From positions 1-64,000 of the forward strand of contig NZ_JAPJIV010000020.1 in NCBI RefSeq assembly GCF_026241895.1: a stretch of DNA of 64,000 nt. The letters run 5' to 3'. The notes under the pieces are model-generated. The model did not search any database and was not told where the DNA came from. It was given only the letters and a program-made list of their open reading frames with translations. The stretch comes from Pseudomonas sp. RIT-562. GTDB taxonomy: Bacteria > Pseudomonadota > Gammaproteobacteria > Pseudomonadales > Pseudomonadaceae. A program made the position numbers and the translations under genes. This document shows, one piece after another, positions 25,812 through 34,947 of the stretch. The stretch's first letter is position 1. Every line of letters begins with the position of its first letter.

Positions 25812-26783
25812 ATGGACTTCAAACGCACCTTGCTCGCCGCTGCACTCCCGCTGGCTTTCACCCTCAGCAGTGCCGCCCAGGCACTGGAAATCAAGTTTGC
25901 CGACATCCACCCGGCCGGTTACCCCACCGTCGTCGCAGAAGAACAGCTGGGCAAAACCCTGGTGGCCGACAGTGACGGCAAGCTGACCTTCAAGATGTTT
26001 GCCGGTGGTGTACTCGGCTCGGAAAAGGAAGTGGTCGAACAGGCCCAGGTTGGCGCGATCCAGATGGCCCGGGTCAGCCTCGGCATCGTCGGCCCGGTGG
26101 TGCCTGACGTGAACGTGTTCAACATGCCCTTCGTGTTCCGCGACCAGGCGCACATGCGTAAAGTTATCGACGGTGAGGTGGGCGATGAGATCCTCGCCAA
26201 GATCACCGACTCCGAGTTCGGTCTGGTTGCCCTCGCATGGATGGACGGCGGCACGCGCAATATCTACACCAAGAAACCGGTGCGCAGCCTTGCAGACCTC
26301 AAAGGCATGAAGATTCGCGTGCAAGGCAATCCGATGTTCATCGAAACCATCAACGCCATGGGCGGCAACGGCATTGCGATGGATACCGGGGAAATCTTCA
26401 GCGCCCTGCAGACCGGGGTGATCGATGGCGCGGAGAACAATCCGCCGACCCTGCTCGAACACAACCACTACCAGAACGCCAAGTTCTACAGCCTCACCGG
26501 CCACCTGATCCTGCCAGAACCTATCGTGATGTCGAAAATCACCTGGGACAAGCTCACCCCCGAGCAGCAAGTGCTGGTGAAGAAAACCGCCAAGGCCGCC
26601 CAGGCCCAGGAACGCACCCTGTGGGATGCGAAGTCCGCCAGCAGTGAAGAAAAACTCAAGGCCGCTGGCGTCGAGTTCATCACCGTCGACAAGAAACCTT
26701 TCTACGAGGCCACCGCCTCGGTCCGCGAAAAATACGGCGCGCCCTACGCCGACCTGATAAAGCGAATCGAAGCGGTTCAATAA
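25812..26783 (+). CDS. TRAP transporter substrate-binding protein (DctP)
   Basis: 323 residues with a signal peptide ending at AAQA and mature start LEIKFADIHPAGYPTV. The DctP family core, LKGMKIRVQGNPMFIETINAMGGN, includes the Arg that binds a substrate carboxylate. It should capture uronates in the periplasm for the DctQ/DctM permease encoded next. A strong intercistronic hairpin follows the gene. Confidence 0.92.
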   Translation: MDFKRTLLAAALPLAFTLSSAAQALEIKFADIHPAGYPTVVAEEQLGKTLVADSDGKLTFKMFAGGVLGSEKEVVEQAQVGAIQMARVSLGIVGPVVPDVNVFNMPFVFRDQAHMRKVIDGEVGDEILAKITDSEFGLVALAWMDGGTRNIYTKKPVRSLADLKGMKIRVQGNPMFIETINAMGGNGIAMDTGEIFSALQTGVIDGAENNPPTLLEHNHYQNAKFYSLTGHLILPEPIVMSKITWDKLTPEQQVLVKKTAKAAQAQERTLWDAKSASSEEKLKAAGVEFITVDKKPFYEATASVREKYGAPYADLIKRIEAVQ

Positions 26784-26815
26784 CCCCACCCTGGCACCCA
26801 TGAAAGGCCGGCGCC

Positions 26816-26837
26816 GCTGACGTCTGTGTACGTCAGC
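26816..26837 (+). other. Intercistronic hairpin between dctP and dctQ
   Basis: GCTGACGT at 26816-26823 pairs perfectly with ACGTCAGC at 26830-26837 around a 6-nt loop, in the only sizeable gap of the TRAP operon. No T-tract follows, so it more likely protects the dctP mRNA 3' end or attenuates than fully terminates. This would raise binding protein over permease levels. Confidence 0.55.
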
Positions 26838-26862
26838 GCCCGCCCGGTTACGGTGAAACCCG

Positions 26863-27390
26863 ATGAAGAATCTACTGCTGCGCATCAACGACAAGATCTA
26901 CATGACCTGCATCTGGGTCGCTGGACTGTCGGTCCTGGCCATCTCACTGATCATTCCCTGGGGCGTGTTCGCCCGCTACATCCTTGGCACCGGCTCCAGC
27001 TGGCCCGAGCCTACGGCAATTCTGCTGATGATGGTCTTCACCTTCATCGGCGCCGCCGCCAGCTACCGCGCCGGCGCACACATGGCGGTGGCGATGCTCA
27101 CCGACCGCATGACACCTGAAGTGCGCAGGGCCATGAGTATTTTCTCGCAACTGCTGATGGCGACCATCTGCCTGTTCATGACCATCTGGGGCACCAAGCT
27201 GTGCATGTCCACCTGGAACCAGTTCATGAGCGCCATGCCCACCTTGCGCGTGGGCATCACGTACATGCCAATCCCCGTGGGCGGTTTGCTGACGCTGATT
27301 TTTGTCCTGGAAAAACTCTTGCTCGGTGACCAGAGCAACCGTCGGGTCGTGCGTTTCGACCTGGTTGAAGAAAGTGAAGGTGCCGCATAA
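26863..27390 (+). CDS. TRAP transporter small permease (DctQ)
   Basis: 175 residues with four hydrophobic helices, including the DctQ-typical WGVFARYILGTGSSWPEP and FTFIGAAASYRAGAHMAV. It forms the inner-membrane complex with DctM, whose gene begins at the next base after the stop. Presumed uronate uptake. Confidence 0.92.
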   Translation: MKNLLLRINDKIYMTCIWVAGLSVLAISLIIPWGVFARYILGTGSSWPEPTAILLMMVFTFIGAAASYRAGAHMAVAMLTDRMTPEVRRAMSIFSQLLMATICLFMTIWGTKLCMSTWNQFMSAMPTLRVGITYMPIPVGGLLTLIFVLEKLLLGDQSNRRVVRFDLVEESEGAA

Positions 27391-28671
27391 ATGGACGCTC
27401 TGATTCTGCTTGGCAGCTTTATCGCACTGATCCTGATCGGCATGCCGGTCGCGTATGCCCTGGGTCTGTCAGCCCTGATCGGTGCATGGTGGATCGACAT
27501 CCCGTTCCAGGCCCTGATGATCCAGGTCGCCGGTGGGGTGAACAAATTTTCCCTGCTGGCGATTCCGTTCTTCGTCCTCGCCGGCGCGATCATGGCCGAA
27601 GGTGGCATGTCCCGCCGGTTGGTAGCGTTTGCCGGGGTGCTGGTGGGGTTCGTGCGCGGCGGCCTGTCGCTGGTCAACATCATGGCCTCGACCTTCTTCG
27701 GCGCCATCTCCGGCTCTTCGGTAGCGGACACCGCATCGGTCGGTTCGGTGCTGATCCCGGAAATGGAACGCCGTGGTTATCCGCGGGAATTTGCCACTGC
27801 CGTGACCGTCAGCGGTTCGGTGCAGGCGCTGCTGACCCCGCCCAGCCATAACTCGGTGCTCTACTCGCTGGCAGCCGGCGGCACGGTTTCGATCGCCTCG
27901 CTGTTCATGGCCGGCGTGGTGCCGGGCCTGTTGATGAGCGCGTGCCTGATGGTGCTGTGCCTGATTTTCGCGAAAAAGCGCAACTACCCCAAGGGCGAAG
28001 TCATCCCGCTGCGCCAGGCGCTGAAGATCTGCGGCGAAGCGATGTGGGGCCTGATGGCCATGGTGATCATTCTCGGCGGTATCCTGTCGGGCATCTTCAC
28101 GGCCACCGAGTCGGCGGCGATTGCGGTGCTGTGGTCGTTCTTCGTGACCATGTTCATCTACCGCGACTACAAGTGGAGCGAGCTGCCCAAGCTGATGCAT
28201 CGCACGGTACGGACCATTTCGATCGTGATGATCCTGATTGGCTTCGCCGCCAGCTTCGGCTACATCATGACCCTGATGCAGATCCCGGCGAAGATCACCA
28301 CGATGTTCCTGACCCTGTCGGATAATCGCTACGTGATCCTGATGTGCATCAACGTGATGTTGCTGCTGCTGGGCACCGTGATGGACATGGCGCCGCTGAT
28401 CCTGATCCTGACGCCGATCCTGATGCCGGTGATCCTGGGCATCGGCGTGGACCCGGTGCAGTTCGGCATGATCATGCTGGTGAACCTGGGGATCGGATTG
28501 ATCACACCGCCGGTGGGCGCGGTACTGTTTGTGGGGTCTGCGGTGGGTAAAGTCAGTATCGAGAAAACCGTGAAGGCACTGCTGCCGTTCTACGGCGTGC
28601 TGTTCCTGGTGTTGATGTTGGTGACTTACGTTCCTGCATTGTCGCTTTGGTTGCCGCATTTGGTGTTGTAA
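27391..28671 (+). CDS. TRAP transporter large permease (DctM)
   Basis: 426 residues, about 12 hydrophobic helices. It has the DctM family features: IGMPVAYALG near the N-terminus, FFGAISGSSVADTASVGSVLIPEM, and NLGIGLITPPVGAVLFVGSAVG near the C-terminus. It is the ion-coupled translocation subunit. Starts directly after dctQ. Confidence 0.94.
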   Translation: MDALILLGSFIALILIGMPVAYALGLSALIGAWWIDIPFQALMIQVAGGVNKFSLLAIPFFVLAGAIMAEGGMSRRLVAFAGVLVGFVRGGLSLVNIMASTFFGAISGSSVADTASVGSVLIPEMERRGYPREFATAVTVSGSVQALLTPPSHNSVLYSLAAGGTVSIASLFMAGVVPGLLMSACLMVLCLIFAKKRNYPKGEVIPLRQALKICGEAMWGLMAMVIILGGILSGIFTATESAAIAVLWSFFVTMFIYRDYKWSELPKLMHRTVRTISIVMILIGFAASFGYIMTLMQIPAKITTMFLTLSDNRYVILMCINVMLLLLGTVMDMAPLILILTPILMPVILGIGVDPVQFGMIMLVNLGIGLITPPVGAVLFVGSAVGKVSIEKTVKALLPFYGVLFLVLMLVTYVPALSLWLPHLVL

Positions 28672-28724
28672 ACCGCAAATGCTGCCCTTGCCGGCGATGG
28701 CGACCTCAAGGCCGCCCCAGCCCA

Positions 28725-28790
28725 TGTAGGAGCCGGCTTGCCGGCGATGGCGATTTCGGTGCCGCCATCGCCAGCAAGCAGGCTCCTACA
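28725..28790. repeat. REP-type inverted repeat pair
   Basis: TGTAGGAGCCGGCTTGCC arm faces a complement ending GGCTCCTACA. A partial extra copy of the GGCGATGG end lies at 28687-28705. Confidence 0.85.
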
Positions 28791-28836
28791 CAGTGGCCCA
28801 CCGCATTCCAATCAATGATCTACATAGCGGGCGAAC

Positions 28837-29709
28837 ATGACACCAACACTGCTCGAACTCAAAGACCAACTCACCCACCTCACCCTCGCCCCCGAACTCG
28901 GCGGCAGCATCGTCAACTGGAGCGTGCGCAGCACCGGCCAGCCGCTGCTGCGCCACAGCGACGCGCAAGCACTGCACACCGGCCTGCCGGGCAAGCTCGG
29001 TTGTTTCCCGCTGGTGCCCTGGTCCAACCGCATCGCCGAAGGCGGTTTCGACTGCCCCGACGGCTGGCTCGCACTGACGCCCAACAGCCTCACCGACCCA
29101 CTGCCCATCCACGGCAGCGCCTGGCAACAGGCATGGCAGGTAGTTTCCCGGACAGATAACGAAGTGGTTCTGCAACTCGACTGCAGCACCCCCTTCACCT
29201 ATCGCGCCCGACAACGCTTGCACCTGAGCGAAGGCCGATTGAGCATCGAGCTGCAGGTCACTCACCTGGACAAAAATTCCGCCTGGCACGGCCTGGGACT
29301 GCACCCCTATCTGCCACGTAGCGCCAACACCCGTCTGCAGGCAGCAGCCAGTCAGGTCTGGCTGTGCAACGCCGCGAAACTGCCGACCCGACTCGACTCG
29401 ATTCCATCCGAATGGGATTTCCGGCATCTCAAATCCCTGCCAGACACCCTGGTCGACAACGGTTTCTGCCAATGGGACGGCCAGTGCCTGATCCAGCAAC
29501 CGGACCTCGGCTACGAACTGCAGTGTGAAGCCAGCGGCAGCGATTATTACCTGCTGTACTGCCCGGTTGGCCTGGGATTTTTCTGTATTGAACCGGTGAG
29601 CCATCCGGTCAACGCCCATCACCTACCTGGACGACCTGGCTTACGCCTGCTGGAGCAAGGGCAATCCGCCGAGCTGGGATTGAGCCTGCAGTATCGCCCG
29701 CTGCCCTAG
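28837..29709 (+). CDS. Aldose 1-epimerase family protein
   Basis: 290 residues of the galactose mutarotase-like fold. Family blocks include KLGCFPLVPWSNRIAEGGF, PIHGSAWQQAW with the conserved His, LGLHPYLPR and CIEPVSHPVNAHH. It probably interconverts alpha and beta anomers of uronates so that Udh receives the right form. It follows the TRAP genes after a REP. Its TAG stop shares the palindrome CTAG (29706-29709) with the stop of the opposing ercS gene. Confidence 0.88.
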   Translation: MTPTLLELKDQLTHLTLAPELGGSIVNWSVRSTGQPLLRHSDAQALHTGLPGKLGCFPLVPWSNRIAEGGFDCPDGWLALTPNSLTDPLPIHGSAWQQAWQVVSRTDNEVVLQLDCSTPFTYRARQRLHLSEGRLSIELQVTHLDKNSAWHGLGLHPYLPRSANTRLQAAASQVWLCNAAKLPTRLDSIPSEWDFRHLKSLPDTLVDNGFCQWDGQCLIQQPDLGYELQCEASGSDYYLLYCPVGLGFFCIEPVSHPVNAHHLPGRPGLRLLEQGQSAELGLSLQYRPLP

Positions 29710-31370
29710 CCCAGCAACTGACTGAGCACCGCGCGCAACTTGCCAGGTTTGACCGGTTTATTCAGCAGCGGCGCGCCGAGGCGTTGCAGTGAGCGCCGGC
29801 ACTGATCGGTGCGATCGGCTGTGATGATCACGGCAGGGATCGCCTGGGCAAAATGCTCGCGCAAGTGCCTGACCACTTCACAGCCCACCACCCCATGGTC
29901 CAAATGATAATCCGCCAGGATCAGCTCGGGCGCCTGCCCGGCCAATGCGTTCAACGCCGAGGCCTGGTCGGTGGCCGTCACCACTTCGCAGCCCCACTGG
30001 CCGAGCAACGCGCGCATGCTTTCGAGGATGCTGACCTCATTGTCCAGCACCAGCAAACGCCGTCCCGGCAGCGGATTACCGGTGCCCGGTTGCGGCGCCG
30101 CCAGACTGATGGGCAGCGGCACCTCCCGGGACATTGGCACCTCGATGCTGAATCTGGAACCGCGCCCCGGCAGCGAATGAACCTGCACGCGGTACTCGAG
30201 AATCTTCGCAATGCGCTCGACGATCGCCAGCCCCAACCCGACGCCCTTGCGGTCGGCTGCGCGGCCGACGTCCAGCTGGTTGAACTCGAGGAAAATCGAA
30301 TCCAGGCGGTCCGGCGCAATCCCGCGCCCGGTGTCCCACACTTCCAGGCTCAACATTTCGCCCCGGCGCCGCGCCGCCAGGAGGATGCTGCCCCGGTCGG
30401 TATAGCGGCAGGCGTTGCTGAGGAAGTTACGCAAGATGCGCGTCATCAGGCGCAAGTCGGTGCGGATCGCGTAGTCACCCATGTGTACGCGCAGGTGCAG
30501 GCCGTCTGCCTCGGCCACGGACTGGAACTCCGACACCAGCGGCCCGAGCAGCTCGTCCAGCCGATACAGCGCAACGTCCGGCTTGACTGCGGCCTGGTCC
30601 AGCCGCGAGATATCCAGCAAGTCCGTGAGCAGGTCTTCCGCCCCTTCCAGTGCCTGGTGGGTGCGTTCCACCAGCACCTGTTCGATCTCGGGCAACTTGC
30701 GCTCGCGCAGGGTCGAGATCAGCAGGCGCGCAGCATTGAGCGGTTGCAGCAGGTCATGGCTGGCGGCGGCGAGGTACTTGTCCTTGCTGCGATTGGCGGC
30801 CTCGGCGGCGTCCCGGGCTACAAGCAATTCGTCGGTGCGCGCCTTGACCCGTTGTTCCAGTTGGTCGTTGAGCTGTTGCAGGTGCTCCTGGGCCAATTTG
30901 CGCTCGGTGATGTCGGCGACGAAACCTTCCACCAAACCTTCCTGATCAGGCTTGAGCAACAGGTTCATCAGCACGTCGAGGCTGCTGCCGTCCTTGCGCC
31001 GTAGCTGAGTTTCATAGCCGTGCAGGCTGCCCTGGTGCCTGAGCATCTCGCCGATGTTGGCCAGCTCCTGCGCACCGCCGACGAACAGGTTGCTCGCCAG
31101 GTCCGCCAGCGAGAACAACACCTCCTGCGGGTCCTGGTAACCGAGCATGCGCGCCAGTGCCGGATTGGCCGCGCGCATGCCTTCGAGCAGGCTGGCCTGG
31201 AAGATCCCGTGCACGGCATTTTCAAACAGCCATTTGTAGCGATTGCGTTCAGCCTCCAACTCGTCGAGGCGCGCCGCCAGTTCCGGATAATGACTCTTGC
31301 GCGCCGAGTGGCTGCCTAATCCCAGCAGGCCGGCCAGCGCCCGTTGCTGCTCGTCAGAGGGCTTCGCCAT
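29706..31370 (-). CDS. ercS: PAS hybrid histidine kinase/response regulator, ErcS-like
   Basis: 554 residues from the ATG at 31370, which has GAGGT just upstream and overlaps the end of ercA by 17 bp. Order: PAS domain (~45-155), coiled linker, HisKA with the phospho-acceptor His205 in ASHDLLQPLN, HATPase (FLSNACRYTDRG, DTGRGIAPDRLD, KGVGLGLAIV) and a C-terminal receiver with Asp487 in ILADYHLD. There is no membrane segment, so the signal is cytoplasmic. In P. aeruginosa ErcS works with ErcA in control of PQQ-dependent ethanol oxidation. Confidence 0.88.
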   Translation of the reverse strand: MAKPSDEQQRALAGLLGLGSHSARKSHYPELAARLDELEAERNRYKWLFENAVHGIFQASLLEGMRAANPALARMLGYQDPQEVLFSLADLASNLFVGGAQELANIGEMLRHQGSLHGYETQLRRKDGSSLDVLMNLLLKPDQEGLVEGFVADITERKLAQEHLQQLNDQLEQRVKARTDELLVARDAAEAANRSKDKYLAAASHDLLQPLNAARLLISTLRERKLPEIEQVLVERTHQALEGAEDLLTDLLDISRLDQAAVKPDVALYRLDELLGPLVSEFQSVAEADGLHLRVHMGDYAIRTDLRLMTRILRNFLSNACRYTDRGSILLAARRRGEMLSLEVWDTGRGIAPDRLDSIFLEFNQLDVGRAADRKGVGLGLAIVERIAKILEYRVQVHSLPGRGSRFSIEVPMSREVPLPISLAAPQPGTGNPLPGRRLLVLDNEVSILESMRALLGQWGCEVVTATDQASALNALAGQAPELILADYHLDHGVVGCEVVRHLREHFAQAIPAVIITADRTDQCRRSLQRLGAPLLNKPVKPGKLRAVLSQLLG

Positions 31371-32517
31371 AGACGACCTCGACATCCCGCTGACTGGACT
31401 CACGCGGGTTGGTCAGGATGCACGGGTCGTCCATGGCGTGCTGCGAGAGAAACGGAATGTCAGCGGTGCGCACGCCGTGCAGGCCGAGGGTTTCGTGGAA
31501 GCCGATGGCGTGTTTCAGTGCAATCAGGTGTTCCACCAGACGCCCGCAAATCTGCCGGTGATTGAGCCCGCGGCAGTCGATGCCAAAGGTCTCGGCGATG
31601 ACCTTGAAGCGCTCGGGTGCCGAGCTGTAGTTGAACGCCACCACGTGTTCCACCAGCACCGCATTGCACAGGCCATGGGGCAGGTCAAGGAAGCCGCCAA
31701 GGCTGTGGGACATCGCGTGCACCGCGCCGAGGATCGCGTTGGAAAACGCCAGCCCGGCCTGCATGCTGCCAAGCATGATCTTCTCGCGCAGGGCAATGTC
31801 CGTCGGGTTGGCGATCATCTGCACCAGGTTGCCGTTGATCAGGCGCATGGCTTCCAGCGCATGGGGATCGGTCAAGGGTCCGTGACCGGTCGATACGAAG
31901 GCCTCGATCGCGTGCACCAGGGCATCGATGCCGGTACAGGCCGACAGGAACGGGTCCATGCTCAGGGTGGTTTCCGGGTCGATCAGCGACACGTCCGGCA
32001 CCACCGCCTTGCTGACGATGGAGAACTTCATGCGCTCCTGCTGATTGGAAATAATCACGAATTGCGAGACATCCGCCGAGGTGCCGGCGGTGGTCGGAAT
32101 CAGGATCAGCGGCGGGCTCGGCACGCGAATGGTGTCTACCCCTTCGAACTCGAGGATGCTGCGGCCATGGGCGACGACGATGCCGATGCCCTTGCCGCAA
32201 TCCATCGGGCTGCCGCCGCCTACGGCGACGATCACATCGCAGTGGTTCTCCCGGTACAGCTCGGCACCGAGCATGACTTCCTCAACCCGCGGGTTGGGCG
32301 ACACATCACTGTAGAGAAAGTAATCGATGCCCTGGGCCTGCAGGCTGGCCTCGACGTCGGCCACCCACCCGGCGGCGATCACTCCGGGGTCGCTGACCAC
32401 CAGAACCTTGCGCGCACCAAAGGTCTTGGCATAGTTGCCGACGTTGTGCCGGCAACCGGCGCCGAAGATGATTTCAGGCGAAACGAATTTACGCAGCTGG
32501 CTGAGACTCTGGCTCAT
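31354..32517 (-). CDS. ercA: Iron-containing alcohol dehydrogenase ErcA
   Basis: 387 residues, iron-dependent (type III) alcohol dehydrogenase family. NAD-binding GGGSPMDCGKGIG, TAGTSADVSQF, and the iron-ligand blocks AMSHSLGGFLDLPHGLCNAVLVEHVV and the following His region are present. In P. aeruginosa ErcA is tied to regulation of ethanol oxidation rather than bulk catabolism. It is co-oriented and overlaps with ercS; a REP separates it from pqqE upstream. Confidence 0.9.
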   Translation of the reverse strand: MSQSLSQLRKFVSPEIIFGAGCRHNVGNYAKTFGARKVLVVSDPGVIAAGWVADVEASLQAQGIDYFLYSDVSPNPRVEEVMLGAELYRENHCDVIVAVGGGSPMDCGKGIGIVVAHGRSILEFEGVDTIRVPSPPLILIPTTAGTSADVSQFVIISNQQERMKFSIVSKAVVPDVSLIDPETTLSMDPFLSACTGIDALVHAIEAFVSTGHGPLTDPHALEAMRLINGNLVQMIANPTDIALREKIMLGSMQAGLAFSNAILGAVHAMSHSLGGFLDLPHGLCNAVLVEHVVAFNYSSAPERFKVIAETFGIDCRGLNHRQICGRLVEHLIALKHAIGFHETLGLHGVRTADIPFLSQHAMDDPCILTNPRESSQRDVEVVYGEAL

Positions 32518-32632
32518 TGGAAAGCCTGTTTTTTATTGTTTTGAAAGGTAAAGCCACACTAACCCATCCGGCGGTGAATGCAATCAGACCAATGGGTAGG
32601 CCGCCCGGATTTCACATCCGCCGACGATCTCT

Positions 32633-32717
32633 TGTAGGAGCTGGCTTGCCAGCGATGAGGTCCGCGAGTCGTACGTTGCCATTGCGGCCGCCATCGCCGG
32701 CAAGCCGGGCTCCTACA
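32633..32717. repeat. REP-type inverted repeat pair
   Basis: TGTAGGAGCTGGCTTGCCAGCGATG arm faces a complement ending CCGGGCTCCTACA. It lies in the 219-bp gap between ercA and pqqE. Confidence 0.88.
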
Positions 32718-32736
32718 AGGGATGTGTGCATGGCGG

Positions 32737-33870
32737 TTATCCGCGGTAGATCAGGCGCGACGCTTTTTCGTTGCGCAGCGTCAGGTGCTCCATGCCACGC
32801 CCCGGCGCGTGCGCTTCTTCGCGCGCCTTGAGGATGACGCCGTGGTGCGCCGACTTGCTGCACACCGGGTCGGCATTCTCGGCATCGCCGGTGAGCATGA
32901 ACGCCTGGCATCGACACCCGCCCAGGTCCTTGTGCTTTTCATCACAGGAGCGGCACGGCTCTTTCATCCAGTCGTCGCCACGAAAGCGGTTGAAGCCAAA
33001 CGAGTCGGTCCAGATATGCTCGATGCTGTGTTCGCGCACATTGGGGAACGCCACGGGCAATTGCCTGGCGCTGTGACACGGCAGCGCGGTGCCGTCCGGG
33101 GTGATGTCGAGAAACAGGTTGGCCCAGCCGTTCATGCAGGTCTTGGGGCGTTCTTCATAGTAGTCAGGGGTGACGAAGATCAGCTTGCAGGGATAACCTT
33201 CGGCCTCCAGACGCTCGCGGTACTGGTTGGTGATGCGCTCGGCGCGCTGCAGCTGTTCGCGAGTGGGTAACAGGCCGACTCGGTTAAGCTCGGCCCAACC
33301 GTAGAATTGGCAGGTGGCCAACTCGACGAAGTCCGCTTCCAGCTCCAGGCACAATTCGATGATCCGGTCGATGCGGTCGATGTTGTGCCGATGGGTGACA
33401 AAATTCAGCACCATCGGGTAACCCTGGGCTTTCACCGCCCGGGCCATGGCCAACTTCTGCGCGAAGGCCTTGCGCGAGCCGGCGAGCATATTGTTGACCG
33501 CCTCGTCGGCCGCCTGAAAACTGATCTGGATGTGGTCCAGCCCGGCCACTTTGAAATCACGTACCTTCTGCTCGGTCAGGCCAATGCCCGAAGTGATCAG
33601 ATTGGTGTAATAACCCATGTCGCGAGCGGCCTTGATCAACTCGGCCAGGTCCTGCCTCACCAGTGGCTCGCCCCCGGAAAACCCCAACTGCGCCGCGCCC
33701 ATCTCCCGCGCTTCGCGGAACACGCGAATCCACTCCTCGGTACTCAGCTCCGCACCCTGTTGGGCAAAATCCAGCGGATTGGAGCAGTAAGGGCACTGCA
33801 ATGGGCAGCGATAGGTCAGCTCTGCCAGCAGCCACAGGGGGGGGCCGGGTTGCGGCTTGATGGTGCTCAC
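32737..33870 (-). CDS. pqqE: PQQ biosynthesis radical SAM enzyme PqqE
   Basis: 377 residues. The radical SAM cluster motif CPLQCPYC lies near the N-terminus, then GFSGGEPLVR and, in the C-terminal SPASM region, CMNGW, LPCHSARQL, CRSCDEKHKDLGGCRC. It forms the Glu-Tyr carbon-carbon bond in PqqA. The start is GTG at 33870, overlapping the pqqC stop as GTGA. It directly follows pqqC, with no pqqD between them, although PqqE normally needs PqqD as the peptide chaperone. That gene must be elsewhere. Confidence 0.93.
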   Translation of the reverse strand: MSTIKPQPGPPLWLLAELTYRCPLQCPYCSNPLDFAQQGAELSTEEWIRVFREAREMGAAQLGFSGGEPLVRQDLAELIKAARDMGYYTNLITSGIGLTEQKVRDFKVAGLDHIQISFQAADEAVNNMLAGSRKAFAQKLAMARAVKAQGYPMVLNFVTHRHNIDRIDRIIELCLELEADFVELATCQFYGWAELNRVGLLPTREQLQRAERITNQYRERLEAEGYPCKLIFVTPDYYEERPKTCMNGWANLFLDITPDGTALPCHSARQLPVAFPNVREHSIEHIWTDSFGFNRFRGDDWMKEPCRSCDEKHKDLGGCRCQAFMLTGDAENADPVCSKSAHHGVILKAREEAHAPGRGMEHLTLRNEKASRLIYRG

Positions 33871-34619
33871 AAGGCAATTCCCCGGTGCCAGACCTTCTGC
33901 GCGGTGACTGTGTGGTACGGCGGGCGCTGCAGTTCATAGGCCATGCTCATGGCGTCGAGCATGCTCCACAGTACGTCCAGCTTGAACTGGAGGATTTCCA
34001 GCATGCGCTGCTGGCCCTCCAGGGTGTCGTAGAACGCCAGGGTGATGCGCAGGCCATGCTCGACATCCCGGCGCGCCTGGCCCAGGCGGGTGCGGAAGTA
34101 GTCGTAGCCGGCACTGTCGATCCAGGGGTAATGACTGGGCCAGGCGTCGAGGCGGGATTGGTGGATCTGTGGTGCGAACAACTCGGTCAGGGAGCTGCTG
34201 GCCGCTTCCTGCCAGCAGGCGCGCCGGGCGAAGTTGACGTAGGCGTCCACGGCGAACCGCACGCCAGGGAGCACCAGTTCCTGGGAGAGCATCTGCTGGC
34301 GATCGAGCCCGACAGCTTCGCCAAGACGCAGCCAGGCTTCTATGCCACCTTCGCTGCCGGGCACGCCGTCGTGGTCGAGGATGCGTTGCAGCCACTCACG
34401 CCGCACTTCACGATCGGGGCAGTTGGCGAGAATCGCCGCATCCTTGAGGGGGATGTTCACCTGATAGTAAAACCGATTGGCGACCCAGCCCTGAATCTGT
34501 TCGCGGCTGGCACGGCCGGCATACATGGCTTGGTGGAAGGGATGGTGGATGTGGTAGTAGGCGCCTTTGGCGTGCAGCGCGGCTTCGAATTCGGCGGGGG
34601 TCATCGGGGTGTCAGTCAT
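33867..34619 (-). CDS. pqqC: PQQ synthase PqqC
   Basis: 250 residues from ATG 34619, with AGGA about 8 nt upstream, the usual PqqC length. Family blocks YYHIHHPFHQAMYAG, GWVANRFYYQVNIPLKDAAILANC and ILDHDG are present. It is the cofactorless oxidase for the final ring closure and oxidation to PQQ. It sits between pqqA and pqqE. The longer open frame to 34751 runs through a REP and is not used. Confidence 0.93.
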   Translation of the reverse strand: MTDTPMTPAEFEAALHAKGAYYHIHHPFHQAMYAGRASREQIQGWVANRFYYQVNIPLKDAAILANCPDREVRREWLQRILDHDGVPGSEGGIEAWLRLGEAVGLDRQQMLSQELVLPGVRFAVDAYVNFARRACWQEAASSSLTELFAPQIHQSRLDAWPSHYPWIDSAGYDYFRTRLGQARRDVEHGLRITLAFYDTLEGQQRMLEILQFKLDVLWSMLDAMSMAYELQRPPYHTVTAQKVWHRGIAL

Positions 34620-34659
34620 TGGGGTCATCCTGGGGCTCTGTAGTGTCTGGCCGGGCCCG

Positions 34660-34711
34660 ATCGCGAGCAGGCTCACTCCTACAGAACTGTAGGAGTGAGC
34701 CTTCTCGCGAT
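34660..34711. repeat. REP-type inverted repeat between pqqA and pqqC
   Basis: ATCGCGAGCAGGCTCACTCC and a complement starting CTGTAGGAGTGAGCC flank a 2-nt loop. It could protect or attenuate the highly expressed pqqA message. Confidence 0.9.
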
Positions 34712-34747
34712 AAACCCGGCCAACACGACGGCTGGCCGGGTGAACAA

Positions 34748-34819
34748 TCAACGGTTGGCGAAATACATCGTCACTTCGAAGCCAATGCGCAGATCGGTAA
34801 ACGCGGGTTTATGCCACAT
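34748..34819 (-). CDS. pqqA: PQQ precursor peptide PqqA
   Basis: A 23-residue peptide beginning MWHKPAFTDLR and ending FEVTMYFANR. It carries the Glu and Tyr three residues apart (E-V-T-M-Y order) that are crosslinked to make PQQ. AGAGGAT precedes the ATG by 7 nt. It is too short for usual gene callers. It heads a pqqA-pqqC-pqqE set on the minus strand. A half-dyad like that before other PQQ-island genes lies about 75 bp upstream (34891-34903). Confidence 0.95.
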   Translation of the reverse strand: MWHKPAFTDLRIGFEVTMYFANR

Positions 34820-34947
34820 GGATCAATCCTCTTCTTGTGCCGGGCAATTCCGGTAAAGCCATTAATGCACGGGGTGAGAGGTGACCGAATGCTACTTTCG
34901 AAGGAGATGGCGGGGTGCGTTGGTCGGGGGTGTTGCGCAGAAACCAA

